Positions 1 to 9,480 of a stretch of 64,000 nucleotides of DNA are shown here, in pieces. The DNA lies in contig NZ_LT629762.1 in assembly GCF_900105155.1 (NCBI RefSeq), positions 1 to 64,000 of the forward strand. The letters are read 5' to 3'. Position numbers and translations under genes: made by a program. This stretch comes from Pseudomonas prosekii. Lineage in GTDB: Bacteria; Pseudomonadota; Gammaproteobacteria; Pseudomonadales; Pseudomonadaceae. A model generated the notes under the pieces. That model did not search any database. It saw nothing but the letters and a program-made list of their open reading frames with translations, and had not been told where the DNA came from. Numbering within the stretch: position 1 is the stretch's first letter; each line of letters starts with the position of its first letter.

Positions 1-78
1 ACTCAATCAAGATCGTCCGCCGCTCCAGCACCAAATTGAGCTGAGCCGCACCCACACACGCAAACAGGCAGACCTGAC

Positions 79-255
79 ATGACCGTGGCCCAAACGACCA
101 AGTACGTCATCAAATACAAACTTAACGGTGAGCGCCGCTTCGAATTTGCCCAGCTTGTAGACGGCACCGAAGAGGAAGCCAAAGCCGCGCTGGACGCGAT
201 TCATGGCCAGAGCGACGACGTGATCAGCGAAATTGCTGTCAGCAAAGCGCTGTAA
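79..255 (+). CDS. Small conserved-looking protein, 58 aa, function unknown
   Basis: A complete 58-codon frame runs from ATG at 79 to TAA at 253. The product begins MTVAQTTKYVIKYKLNGERR and ends in AVSKAL. It is acidic in the second half and has no signal peptide or membrane segment. The pattern Y-V-I-K-Y-K-L-N-G near the N-terminus resembles Y-V-I-E-Y-K-L-H-G in the 84-residue protein at 22721, so the two may share a small beta-hairpin fold typical of short Pseudomonas proteins. That link rests only on this short stretch. Codon use looks like the neighbouring genes. No function is proposed. Confidence 0.6.
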   Translation: MTVAQTTKYVIKYKLNGERRFEFAQLVDGTEEEAKAALDAIHGQSDDVISEIAVSKAL

Positions 256-288
256 CACTCGCAACTCTCCTGCTTGATGAAGACTCTT

Positions 289-378
289 TGTGGGAGCGAG
301 CGTGTTCGCGATTGCAATGGGTCGGGCGGCATTGATGTCGACTGACACGCCCTCATCGCGAGCAAGCTCGCTCCCACA
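289..378. repeat. REP/BIME inverted pair
   Basis: Two imperfect inverted REP units, one starting tgtgggagcgagcgtgttcg and one ending gctcgctcccaca, flank about 40 bases. This is the usual extragenic Pseudomonas palindrome pair built on the core GCGAGCAAGCTCGC. It lies between the small gene at 79 and the oxygenase at 523. Confidence 0.8.
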
Positions 379-522
379 GGGGCGTGACAGCAGAACATTG
401 TCGGGAGCGACCACCTGGACGTCACCGCCCCCGCCGCAAAATTCGAGCGCAAGCGCCGGGGTGTTCGCTCAGCGCACACGCCCTAGTCTGGCCACCTCAA
501 CCTACGGTTCAGGAGTCACGAC

Positions 523-1224
523 ATGCCCACTTGCGTGGAATCGGCGGATTGGCCGGCGCTTGAACAGCAACTCGATCAGGACGGCTGCGCGATTGTGCGC
601 TCACTGTTAAGCCATCAGGCGTGCGACGAAATCAGTGCGTTGTACGCCCAACAGGAGCCTTTCCGTTCGCAGGTCATGATGGCTCGCCACGGCTTCGGGC
701 GCGGGCAATACAAGTATTTCAAATACCCGTTGCCCGACGTGGTGAGTCAGCTACGCGATACGCTGTACCCGCGCCTGGTGCCGATCGCCAATCGCTGGTA
801 CGAGCACATGAGCTTGCCGACGCGTTTCCCCGAACGTCACGCGCAGTTCATCGAGCGCTGCCACGCCGCTGGTCAGGAGCGCCCTACCCCGTTGTTGCTG
901 CAATACGGTGCGCAGGATTACAACTGTTTGCATCAGGACCTGTACGGTGAACACGTTTTCCCACTGCAAGTAGCGATTCTTCTGTCAGAGCCGCAGCAAG
1001 ACTTCACCGGTGGCGAGTTTGTGTTGACCGAGCAACGTCCGCGCATGCAGTCCCGGCCTCAGGTCATTGGCCTGAGCAAAGGAGATGCGCTGATCTTTGC
1101 CGTCAGCCAGCGCCCGGTCAAAGGCCTTCGCGGTTATTACCGGGTGACCCTGCGCCACGGCGTCAGTCGCCTGCACAGCGGCAATCGCCATACCCTTGGA
1201 ATCATTTTTCACGATGCGTTATGA
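523..1224 (+). CDS. 2-oxoglutarate/Fe(II)-dependent oxygenase, 233 aa
   Basis: The protein carries the facial triad of Fe(II)/2OG dioxygenases: H137 and D139 in the LHQDLYG segment, the distal H212 in RHGVSRL, and R222 ten residues later as the likely 2-oxoglutarate ligand. The N-terminal hundred residues are helical and precede the jelly-roll core. The stop codon overlaps the region where alkB begins, and ada follows, so it probably sits in an alkylation-repair operon. The substrate is unknown; it could be a nucleic acid or protein. Family assignment is firm from the motifs, the role in repair is inferred from position. Confidence 0.85.
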   Translation: MPTCVESADWPALEQQLDQDGCAIVRSLLSHQACDEISALYAQQEPFRSQVMMARHGFGRGQYKYFKYPLPDVVSQLRDTLYPRLVPIANRWYEHMSLPTRFPERHAQFIERCHAAGQERPTPLLLQYGAQDYNCLHQDLYGEHVFPLQVAILLSEPQQDFTGGEFVLTEQRPRMQSRPQVIGLSKGDALIFAVSQRPVKGLRGYYRVTLRHGVSRLHSGNRHTLGIIFHDAL

Positions 1225-1228
1225 AACC

Positions 1229-1894
1229 ATGAGCCCGACCACCCTCGACCTGTTCGCTGATGACGAGCCACAGCAAACGCCACGGCGCGAGCAGATCGGC
1301 GAACAGTCCTACGTGCTGCGCGGCTTTGCCCTGCCTCTGCTTGACCGATTGCTGCCAGCGCTGGAAGCCGTGCTGTCGGCCGCGCCTTTCCGGCAAATGG
1401 TCACGCCGGGCGGTTTTACCATGTCGGTGGCGCTGAGCAGTTGCGGTGCGCTGGGCTGGACCACCGACCGCAGCGGTTACCGTTACACGCGTCACGATCC
1501 GCAAACCGGACAACCGTGGCCAGCCATGCCACCGGCGTTTTTCGAACTGGCGCAAGCGGCAGCACAGGAAGCAGGATTTGCTGACTTTGTGCCGGATTCC
1601 TGCCTGATCAATCGTTATATCCCTGGGGCGAAGATGTCTTTGCATCAGGATAAAAACGAAGGTTCCTACGCCGCGCCTATCGTCTCAGTGTCACTGGGCT
1701 TGCCGGCGATGTTTCAGTTTGGTGGTTTCGAGCGCAGCGACAAAACCCAGCGCGTGCCGTTGTTCCACGGCGACGTGGTGGTCTGGGGCGGCGTTGATCG
1801 CTTGCGTTACCACGGCGTTTTGCCGATCAAGGACGGCCAGCATCCGCAACTGGGCGAACAACGGATCAACTTCACTTTTCGGCTCGCCGGATGA
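1229..1894 (+). CDS. alkB: Alkylated DNA repair dioxygenase AlkB
   Basis: 221 residues, close to E. coli AlkB (216). The jelly-roll core shows the Fe(II) triad in LHQDKNE and the later RYHGV histidine, and the 2OG-binding arginines in RINFTFR near the C-terminus. AlkB removes methyl groups from 1-methyladenine and 3-methylcytosine by oxidative demethylation. I place the start at the ATG at 1229, which gives a product beginning MSPTTLDLFAD; an in-frame ATG at 1214 overlaps the preceding stop and would add five residues. It lies between another 2OG oxygenase and ada, consistent with an adaptive-response cluster. Confidence 0.92.
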   Translation: MSPTTLDLFADDEPQQTPRREQIGEQSYVLRGFALPLLDRLLPALEAVLSAAPFRQMVTPGGFTMSVALSSCGALGWTTDRSGYRYTRHDPQTGQPWPAMPPAFFELAQAAAQEAGFADFVPDSCLINRYIPGAKMSLHQDKNEGSYAAPIVSVSLGLPAMFQFGGFERSDKTQRVPLFHGDVVVWGGVDRLRYHGVLPIKDGQHPQLGEQRINFTFRLAG

Positions 1895-1980
1895 GTTTGC
1901 GAGTTTGACCGCAAGACCCGGAGTGCTGCTTTACTGTCGGCTGATTAACCTGAGCGAAACCAGTCCACGGACCTGAAGCC

Positions 1981-3051
1981 ATGAGCACCTCCATCAGCAA
2001 AACCACGCCCACCACCGAAAACGACCCACGCTGGGCTGCGGTGGTCGCGCGCGATCCCAAGGCTGACGCACAGTTTGTCTACGCGGTGAAAACCACCGGC
2101 ATCTATTGCCGCCCGAGCAGCCTGGCGCGCTTGCCGAAACCGCAGAACGTGGAATTTTTCGACACTGCCGAGCAAGCCCAGGCCGCCGGTTACCGCCCGA
2201 GCAAACGCGCAGCGAAGGACCAGAGCGAGGTCGCCGCGCAACATGCCGCCACGGTCGCGGCGGCGTGTCGGCAGATCGAATCGGCGGAAAATTTGCCTGC
2301 GCTAAGCGAACTGGCGGATGCCGCTGGGTTGAGCAGTTTCCACTTTCATCGCGTATTCAAAGCCGTCACCGGTCTGACGCCCAAGGGTTACGCCAGCGCC
2401 CACCGCTCACGCCGGGTTCGTGAACGCTTGAGCGACGGTGGCTCGGTGACCGACGCGCTGTACGACGCAGGTTTCAATTCCAATAGCCGGTTCTACGAAT
2501 CCGCCGATCACCTGCTGGGGATGAAACCGGGTGATTACCGCGCCGAGGGCCAGAACAACGACATTCGTTTTGCGGTCGGGCAATGCTCGTTGGGAGCAAT
2601 TCTGGTGGCGCAAAGCGCACGCGGGATCTGCGCGATTTTGCTTGGCGACGATCCGCATCAGTTGGTCTGTGACCTGCAGGACAAATTCCGCCGCGCCAAC
2701 CTGATCGGCGCTGATCACGAGTTTGAGCAGTTGATCGCTCAGGTCGTCGGGTTTATCGAAGCACCGGCAATTGGCCTCGACTTGCCGCTGGACGTGCGCG
2801 GCACGGTGTTTCAGGAACGGGTCTGGCAGGCACTGCGTGAAATCCCGGTCGGCAGCACCGCCAGTTACGCCGACATCGCCCTGCGTATCGGCTCGCCGAA
2901 AGCCGTGCGCGCCGTGGCCCAGGCCTGCGGCGCGAACAGTCTGGCGGTGGCGATCCCGTGTCACCGCGTGGTGCGCAGTGACGGCAATCTCTCGGGTTAT
3001 CGCTGGGGCGTCGAGCGCAAACGGCAGCTGCTGGAGCGCGAAGGCCAGTAA
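1981..3051 (+). CDS. ada: Ada methyltransferase/AraC-type activator with a degenerate N-terminal zinc site
   Basis: 356 residues, the usual Ada length. The order is N-terminal AdaA domain (about 10-80), AraC-type helix-turn-helix (about 90-190), and the O6-methylguanine methyltransferase domain (about 200-356) with the suicide cysteine C327 in PCHRVV. In E. coli Ada the N-domain binds zinc with C38, C42, C69 and C72. Here only the first is kept (C43 in GIYCRPSS); the others are S47, S74 and A77 (YRPSKRA). The C-terminal methyltransferase should work, but methylphosphotriester sensing by the N-domain is doubtful. Codons at these positions were read directly from the DNA. Confidence 0.93.
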   Translation: MSTSISKTTPTTENDPRWAAVVARDPKADAQFVYAVKTTGIYCRPSSLARLPKPQNVEFFDTAEQAQAAGYRPSKRAAKDQSEVAAQHAATVAAACRQIESAENLPALSELADAAGLSSFHFHRVFKAVTGLTPKGYASAHRSRRVRERLSDGGSVTDALYDAGFNSNSRFYESADHLLGMKPGDYRAEGQNNDIRFAVGQCSLGAILVAQSARGICAILLGDDPHQLVCDLQDKFRRANLIGADHEFEQLIAQVVGFIEAPAIGLDLPLDVRGTVFQERVWQALREIPVGSTASYADIALRIGSPKAVRAVAQACGANSLAVAIPCHRVVRSDGNLSGYRWGVERKRQLLEREGQ

Positions 3052-3055
3052 TCCT

Positions 3056-4039
3056 TCAGCGATTCACATCCACCACCACGCGGCCGCGCAATTGGCCGGC
3101 GAGCAATTTCGGCGCGGCTGCGATGGCTTCACTGAGACCAATCTCGTGGCTGATCAGCGGCAGCAAAGCGAAGTCCAGATCCGCGGCCAGACGGTTCCAG
3201 GCCATTACGCGTTTGGCTTTGGGCTGGGTCACGCTGTTGATGCCGGCGAGGGTCACTCCGCGCAGAATGAACGGCGCGACCGAGGCCGGAAAATCCATGC
3301 CCTGGGCCAATCCGCACGCGGCGACCGTGCCGTTAGCTTTGGTACTGGCGCAGGCGTTGGCCAGCGTGTGGCTGCCGACCGAATCGATGACCGCTGCCCA
3401 GCGTTCCTTGGCCAGCGGCTTGCCCGGCTCGGATAAGGTCGCGCGGTCGATGATTTCGCTGGCGCCGAGCTGTTTGAGGTAATCGTGCTCCGAAGTGCGA
3501 CCGGTCGAGGCCACGACGGTGTAGCCAAGCTTGCTCAACAACGCGATGGCGAAACTGCCTACACCGCCATTCGCGCCGGTCACCAGCACTTCACCCTGCT
3601 GCGGGGCGACGCCATTGTGCTCCAGCGCCAGAATGCTCAGCATCGCCGTGTAACCGGCGGTGCCGATTGCCATGGCTTGCGCCGGTGTGAAGGCCTTTGG
3701 CAGCGCAATCAACCAGTCGCCGTTGAGCCGCGCTTTCTGCGCCAATCCGCCCCAATGCCCTTCACCCACGCCCCAACCGTTAAGCAGGACAAGTTCGCCG
3801 ACCTTGTAGTCCGGATGCTCGCTGGCTTCGACGCTGCCTGCCAGATCAATCCCCGGCACCATGGGGAATTTTCGCACCACCGGACTGCTGCCAGTGATCG
3901 CCAGACCGTCCTTGAAATTCAACGTGCTGTACGCCACGCGCACGGTGACATCGCCCTCGGGCAATTGCTCTTCATTGATTTCCTGCAGTGTGGCCCGATA
4001 ACCGCTGTCGTCTTTGTCGATCAAAATACCGTTGAACAT
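3056..4039 (-). CDS. acuI: Acrylyl-CoA reductase AcuI/YhdH-type MDR oxidoreductase
   Basis: 327 residues, medium-chain dehydrogenase/reductase without zinc ligands. It begins MFNGILIDKDDSGY, has the substrate-domain segment NFKDGLA, and the NADPH-binding glycine motif TGANGGVGS near residue 155. This matches the YhdH/AcuI group, which reduces acrylyl-CoA to propionyl-CoA with NADPH and protects against reactive acrylyl-CoA. It converges on ada with only a few bases between the stops. No operon partner is visible. The precise substrate is inferred from the family; some members are annotated only as quinone oxidoreductases. Confidence 0.85.
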   Translation of the reverse strand: MFNGILIDKDDSGYRATLQEINEEQLPEGDVTVRVAYSTLNFKDGLAITGSSPVVRKFPMVPGIDLAGSVEASEHPDYKVGELVLLNGWGVGEGHWGGLAQKARLNGDWLIALPKAFTPAQAMAIGTAGYTAMLSILALEHNGVAPQQGEVLVTGANGGVGSFAIALLSKLGYTVVASTGRTSEHDYLKQLGASEIIDRATLSEPGKPLAKERWAAVIDSVGSHTLANACASTKANGTVAACGLAQGMDFPASVAPFILRGVTLAGINSVTQPKAKRVMAWNRLAADLDFALLPLISHEIGLSEAIAAAPKLLAGQLRGRVVVDVNR

Positions 4040-4363
4040 CGCTGCCTCCCGAGGGGTTTGCTGAGGTTGGAGTGCCCATCAAATAACACAAAGCAACACA
4101 TTGCCCTACCCGACTTTCCGCCAATCGCCAAATCCGCCGGGCGTTTCCATGAGCGCCGACTATGCTTTTTTTTCGGCCGGCAAATCCGTGAAAAACTTTG
4201 CTGTTGATTGAGCTGGCAATGCCCAGCCTGCGCGCATTTAACTGGTCAAGGCTTCATAAAAACAGACGCCACCGTTCAGAAAAACCAACTGGCGTGAGAC
4301 TGGCCATAGCTGTTACAAAACCGACATTAACCTCCCTGCCCTCACCGTCGGAGAAGCAAGCAC
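4040..4363. other. Intergenic stretch, divergent promoter region
   Basis: 324 bases between the divergent acuI-type gene and the nitronate monooxygenase gene. It should hold both promoters. I see no convincing hairpin terminator, repeat or additional reading frame with a ribosome-binding site. An A/T-rich patch lies near 4160-4200. Confidence 0.4.
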
Positions 4364-5428
4364 ATGAGCCAGTGGCCAGATACGCGCATTCTTGACCTGC
4401 TCGGGATCGAGCTGCCGATTATCCAGGCGCCAATGGCCGGCGCGACCGATTCCGCGATGGTCATTGCTGCGAGCAACGCTGGCGGCCTGGGCTCGATGCC
4501 TGCGGCGATGCTCAGCGTCGAGCAATTGCGCGAAGAGCTGAAAACCATTCGCCAGCAGAGCCAGCGCCCGTTCAACGTCAACTTCTTCTGTCATCAACCG
4601 CCGGCGCCGGACGAGCAAAAGGCTGACGCATGGAAAAATCTGCTGGAGCCCTACTACCGCGAATTGGGCGCCGATTTCGATGCGCCGACGCCGGTGTCCA
4701 ATCGCGCGCCGTTCGATGAGACGGCGTGCGCCGTGATCGAAGAGTTTCGCCCCGAAGTCGTCAGTTTCCACTTTGGTCTGCCGCAGCAGGCGCTGCTGGA
4801 ACGGGTCAAAGCCACCGGCGCGAAGATTCTGTCCTCGGCCACCACTGTCGAAGAGGCGGTGTGGCTGGAGCAGCACGGCTGCGACGCGATTATCGCCATG
4901 GGTTACGAGGCCGGCGGCCATCGCGGGATGTTTCTCAGCGATGACTTGAGCAGCCAGGTCGGCACGTTCGCGCTGTTGCCGCAGGTGGTTGACGCAGTGA
5001 AGGTGCCGGTGATCGCTGCTGGCGGGATCGGCGACGTGCGCGGGATTGTTGCCGCGTTTCACCTTGGCGCGTCGGCGGTGCAATTGGGTACGGCGTACCT
5101 GTTTACGCCCGAAGCCAGAATCAGCGCGGCGCACCACAAGGCGTTGCGCACGGCTAAGGAAAGCGAAACGGCGATGACCAATCTCTTCACCGGCCGGCCG
5201 GCGCGGGGGATTCTCAACCGGGTGATGCGCGAGATCGGGCCGATGAGCGACAAGGCGCCGGCGTTCCCGTTGGCCGGTGGCGCGCTGTTGCCGCTGCGGG
5301 CGAAGGATCCGGCGGACTTCGCCAACCTTTGGGCTGGGCAGGCGTTTACCCTAGGTATCGAGCTGACCACTGCAGAACTGACCCGGCGCTTCGCCGAAGA
5401 AGCATTGGCCAAACTGACCCACCACTAA
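4364..5428 (+). CDS. Nitronate monooxygenase (FMN-dependent)
   Basis: 354 residues, TIM-barrel flavoprotein of the nitronate monooxygenase/2-nitropropane dioxygenase family. Recognisable segments are IIQAPMAG near the N-terminus, the catalytic-histidine region GYEAGGHRG at about residue 185, and phosphate-binding AAGGIGD followed by ASAVQLGT. These enzymes oxidise toxic nitronates such as propionate 3-nitronate. It is transcribed alone, ahead of a REP pair. The start is the ATG at 4364 after a GGAGAAG ribosome-binding site. Family is firm; the physiological substrate is not shown by the sequence. Confidence 0.9.
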   Translation: MSQWPDTRILDLLGIELPIIQAPMAGATDSAMVIAASNAGGLGSMPAAMLSVEQLREELKTIRQQSQRPFNVNFFCHQPPAPDEQKADAWKNLLEPYYRELGADFDAPTPVSNRAPFDETACAVIEEFRPEVVSFHFGLPQQALLERVKATGAKILSSATTVEEAVWLEQHGCDAIIAMGYEAGGHRGMFLSDDLSSQVGTFALLPQVVDAVKVPVIAAGGIGDVRGIVAAFHLGASAVQLGTAYLFTPEARISAAHHKALRTAKESETAMTNLFTGRPARGILNRVMREIGPMSDKAPAFPLAGGALLPLRAKDPADFANLWAGQAFTLGIELTTAELTRRFAEEALAKLTHH

Positions 5429-5450
5429 CCTCCTCACCCAACAAATCACC

Positions 5451-5542
5451 TGTAGGAGTGAGCCTGCTCGCGATAGCGGACTTCCAAATCAACAAGATGC
5501 CGAATGTCCCAACCGCCATCGCGAGCGAGCTCAGCTCCCACC
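5451..5542. repeat. REP/BIME inverted pair
   Basis: Inverted REP units beginning tgtaggagtgagcctgctcg and ending gcgagctcagctccca enclose about 45 bases between the nitronate monooxygenase gene and the modABC operator. Confidence 0.75.
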
Positions 5543-5617
5543 AAGTTCAGCACCCACCAAGTTCAGCACCTACATTGAGCACAAGTTAAAACCGGCAAGT
5601 TCCGTTCACAGGCATTT

Positions 5618-5641
5618 CGCTATATATTCCGCTATATAGCG
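5618..5641 (+). promoter_or_regulatory. ModE-type molybdate operator upstream of modABC
   Basis: A perfect inverted repeat, CGCTATATA, six-base spacer TTCCGC, TATATAGCG, lies 28 bases before modA. It matches the known ModE operator architecture (CGCTATATA-N6-TATATAACG type). ModE with bound molybdate represses high-affinity uptake genes. No modE gene is present in this window, so the regulator must be encoded elsewhere. Confidence 0.8.
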
Positions 5642-5654
5642 TTCACCCCAATAA

Positions 5655-6437
<783 letters not shown>

Positions 6438-7118
6438 ATGACGCTGACGAGTGCCGACTTTTCCGCCATCTGGCTGACCCTGAAACTGGCGTCCCTGACG
6501 ACCGTGATCCTGCTGGTCATCGGCACTCCGATTGCGTTGTGGCTGTCGCGCACCCGCTCGTGGTGGCGCGGCCCGGTCGGGGCCATCGTCGCCCTGCCGC
6601 TGGTATTGCCGCCGACGGTGATTGGCTTCTATTTATTACTGGCGCTCGGGCCTCACGGCTTCATCGGCCAGTTCACCCAAGCGCTGGGGCTCGGCACGCT
6701 GACTTTCAGTTTTGCCGGACTGGTGATCGGCTCGGTGCTGTATTCGATGCCGTTTGTGGTGCAGCCGCTGCAAAACGCTTTTGCCGCCATCGGCACTCGC
6801 CCATTGGAAGTCGCCGCAACGCTGCGCGCCAATCCGTGGGACACATTTTTCAGCGTGATCCTGCCACTGGCGCGCCCCGGTTTCATCACCGCGGCGATCC
6901 TCGGTTTTGCCCACACGGTCGGCGAATTCGGCGTGGTGCTGATGATCGGCGGCAATATCCCGGACAAGACCCGCGTAGTTTCGGTGCAGATCTACGATCA
7001 CGTCGAAGCCATGGAATACGCCCAGGCGCACTGGCTGGCCGGGGCCATGCTGGTGTTCTCATTCCTTGTGTTGCTGGCGCTGTATTCCAGCCGTAAAACC
7101 AAAACGGCCTGGAGCTGA
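6438..7118 (+). CDS. modB: Molybdate ABC transporter permease ModB
   Basis: 226 residues with five to six predicted membrane helices. The cytoplasmic coupling loop [15 protein letters not shown], which contacts the ATPase, is clear in the second half, followed by the conserved [14 protein letters not shown] segment typical of ModB. The ATG follows the modA stop without a gap. It forms the membrane channel of the ModA2? type importer together with ModC. Confidence 0.95.
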   Translation: MTLTSADFSAIWLTLKLASLTTVILLVIGTPIALWLSRTRSWWRGPVGAIVALPLVLPPTVIGFYLLLALGPHGFIGQFTQALGLGTLTFSFAGLVIGSVLYSMPFVVQPLQNAFAAIGTRPLEVAATLRANPWDTFFSVILPLARPGFITAAILGFAHTVGEFGVVLMIGGNIPDKTRVVSVQIYDHVEAMEYAQAHWLAGAMLVFSFLVLLALYSSRKTKTAWS

Positions 7119-7121
7119 TTG

Positions 7122-8201
7122 ATGATTCTCACGCGCCTGAAACTCAGCTATTCCGGTTTCTCCCTCGACGTCGACCTGCAATTGCCCGGTCGCGGCGTCA
7201 GCGCACTGTATGGGCATTCTGGCTCGGGCAAGACTACGTGCCTGCGCTGCATCGCCGGCCTGGAGCGCGCCGAAGAAGGCTTTATTCAGGTCAACGATGA
7301 AGTCTGGCAGGACAGCAGCCAGAATATTTTCGTGCCGCCGCATAAACGCGCGATTGGTTACGTGTTTCAGGAAGCCAGCCTGTTCGCGCATTTATCGGTG
7401 CTGGCCAATCTCGAATTCGGCCTCAAGCGCATCGCCAAATCGCAGCGCCGCGTCGACATGGCCCATGCCACCGAACTGCTCGGCATCGCGCATCTGCTCG
7501 ACCGTCATCCGCAGAATCTGTCCGGCGGCGAGCGCCAGCGCGTCGGCATCGCCCGCGCCCTGCTGACCAGCCCGAAATTGCTGCTGATGGACGAACCGCT
7601 TGCCGCCCTCGACAGTCAGCGTAAAAACGAAATCCTGCCGTACCTGCAACGTCTGCACGACGAACTGGACATACCAGTGCTGTACGTCAGCCACTCGCAG
7701 GATGAAGTGGCGCGGCTGGCCGATCACCTCGTGCTGCTGAGTGACGGCAAAGCCTTGGCCAGCGGACCGATTGGCGAAACCCTGGCGCGGCTCGACTTGC
7801 CGCTGGCCTTGGGCGACGACGCGGGCGTGGTGATTGAGGGGCATGCCAGCGCTTATGACGCCGACTATCAATTGCTGACCCTGCAACTGCCGAATACCGA
7901 GCTGAGCATCCGCGTCGCGCATTCGCCGATGGCCGACGGTCAGGCGCTGCGCTGCAAGGTTCAGGCGCGCGATGTCAGCCTCAGCCAGCACGGCGTCGAG
8001 CAAAGCAGCATTCTCAATCGCCTGCCGGTGACGGTGGTCAGCGAGCAACCTGCCGATAACGCGGCGCACGTGTTGATTCGCCTGGACGCCGGCGGCTCGC
8101 CACTGTTGGCGCGCATTACGCGGTATTCACGGGATCAGTTGTGCATCCATCCGGGGCAACAACTCTGGGCGCAAATCAAGGCTGTGGCCGTCCTCGCGTA
8201 A
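7122..8201 (+). CDS. modC: Molybdate ABC transporter ATPase ModC
   Basis: 359 residues. Walker [10 protein letters not shown] near residue 33, signature [15 protein letters not shown], Walker [13 protein letters not shown] and the switch histidine in YVSHSQDE are all intact. A C-terminal TOBE/mop-like domain (about 290-359) binds oxyanion and serves feedback control in this family. I start at the ATG at 7122; a TTG at 7119 directly after the modB stop is a less likely alternative. Last gene of the modABC operon. Confidence 0.95.
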   Translation: MILTRLKLSYSGFSLDVDLQLPGRGVSALYGHSGSGKTTCLRCIAGLERAEEGFIQVNDEVWQDSSQNIFVPPHKRAIGYVFQEASLFAHLSVLANLEFGLKRIAKSQRRVDMAHATELLGIAHLLDRHPQNLSGGERQRVGIARALLTSPKLLLMDEPLAALDSQRKNEILPYLQRLHDELDIPVLYVSHSQDEVARLADHLVLLSDGKALASGPIGETLARLDLPLALGDDAGVVIEGHASAYDADYQLLTLQLPNTELSIRVAHSPMADGQALRCKVQARDVSLSQHGVEQSSILNRLPVTVVSEQPADNAAHVLIRLDAGGSPLLARITRYSRDQLCIHPGQQLWAQIKAVAVLA

Positions 8202-8276
8202 ATCCGTCGGCACCAACCGCAATCGCGCGCGGTCAATCCTGTACACGCCTTCTTATTGTTGCCCAGGACTACTGCC

Positions 8277-9317
8277 ATGCCCGATACCGCGCTGACCGAT
8301 GTGTTGCCACCCGACCTGCATTATGTCGATGACACCCAGCCCGGTATCACGCGCAAGATATTGCGCGGCAAGTTCTGCTATTTCGATCCGTCGGGCCAGC
8401 GCATCAAAGATCCCGACGAAATCAAACGCATCAACGCCCTCGCCGTACCGCCCGCCTACACCAATGTGTGGATCAGCGCCGACCCGCGCGGCCATCTGCA
8501 AGCCACCGGGCGCGACGCGCGAGGCCGCAAGCAATACCGTTATCACGCGCGTTGGCGCGAGGTGCGCGATGCCGACAAATACTCGCGCCTACGCGATTTC
8601 GGCATGGCCCTGCCGAAGCTGCGCAAACAACTGGAAGCCCTGCTGGAGGCGCCCGGTTTCAGCCGTGACAAGGTTATGGCCACGGTGATTACCTTGCTCG
8701 ACGCGACGTTGATCCGGGTCGGCAACACGCAATATGCCCGCGATAACCGCTCGTATGGATTGACCACACTGCGCAACCAGCATGTCGAGGTCAACGGCAG
8801 CGCGATCCTGTTCCAGTTTCGCGGCAAGAGCGGCGTCGAACATCAGATCACCGTGAAAGACCGCCGCTTGGCGCGGATCGTCAAGCGTTGCCTGGAAATC
8901 CCCGGGCAAAACCTGTTTCAGTACCTCGACGAAAACGGCGAGCGCCACTCAATCACTTCTTCCGACGTCAACGCTTACCTGCAAACCCTCACCGGCGCCG
9001 ATTTCACCGCCAAGGATTACCGCACCTGGGCGGGCAGCGCGTTAGCGTTGTCGGTGCTGCGCGAGTTGCATTGGGAGCCGGAATCCGATGCCAAGCGGCA
9101 TGTGGTGGAAATGGTCAAGAACGTCGCCAAACAGTTGGGCAACACCCCGGCCGTGTGCCGCAAATGCTACATCCACCCGGCGGTGGTCGATGGCTTCTTG
9201 CTGGGCTCGCTGGCCGAATTGCCACGCTCGCGAGTGCGCAAAGGCCTGCGAGCAGAGGAAGTCGGGCTGGCGATTTTCCTTGAGAAAATGGTCGAAGCCG
9301 CGGAAAAAGCTTCATAG
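8277..9317 (+). CDS. DNA topoisomerase IB (poxvirus-like)
   Basis: 346 residues. The N-terminal clamp domain (about 25-100) contains the PPAYTNVWIS segment; the catalytic domain holds R147 (LIRVGN), K184 (RGKSG), R249 (DYRTWAG) and the nucleophile Y298 in RKCYIHP. Bacterial type IB topoisomerases relax supercoils of both signs through a 3'-phosphotyrosyl intermediate. The start at the ATG at 8277 is supported by an upstream CCAGGACT region; an in-frame TTG at 8256 is possible. It is monocistronic as far as visible. Confidence 0.92.
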   Translation: MPDTALTDVLPPDLHYVDDTQPGITRKILRGKFCYFDPSGQRIKDPDEIKRINALAVPPAYTNVWISADPRGHLQATGRDARGRKQYRYHARWREVRDADKYSRLRDFGMALPKLRKQLEALLEAPGFSRDKVMATVITLLDATLIRVGNTQYARDNRSYGLTTLRNQHVEVNGSAILFQFRGKSGVEHQITVKDRRLARIVKRCLEIPGQNLFQYLDENGERHSITSSDVNAYLQTLTGADFTAKDYRTWAGSALALSVLRELHWEPESDAKRHVVEMVKNVAKQLGNTPAVCRKCYIHPAVVDGFLLGSLAELPRSRVRKGLRAEEVGLAIFLEKMVEAAEKAS

Positions 9318-9327
9318 CCGCACTGTT

Positions 9328-9355
9328 CGAGGACTTGCTCGAATGCAAGTCCTCG
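9328..9355 (+). terminator. Hairpin after topoisomerase gene
   Basis: CGAGGACTTGC and GCAAGTCCTCG form a perfect 11-bp stem with a six-base loop, 10 bases after the topoisomerase stop. It lacks a T-tract, so it may stabilise the 3' end rather than terminate by itself. Confidence 0.45.
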
Positions 9356-9416
9356 TCTAGCCTGACGACCTTTCCTTCTCGCAGGACGACCGCCAACGTG
9401 AACAACTAAGCCTTCC

Positions 9417-9476
9417 AAAATGTTCCCGCGACAAGCCGCTACGGCGCTTGTTGGTTTTTCGACATTTTCCGGAGGT
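9417..9476 (+). promoter_or_regulatory. Nested hairpin and T-run in the ABC-F leader
   Basis: ACAAGC (9431) pairs with GCTTGT (9446) and is followed by TTGGTTTTT. An outer pair AAAATGT (9417) with ACATTTT (9462) would end directly before the GGAGGT ribosome-binding site of the ABC-F gene. This can be a terminator/attenuator or a structure that limits translation start. Confidence 0.4.
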
Positions 9477-9480
9477 GCCG

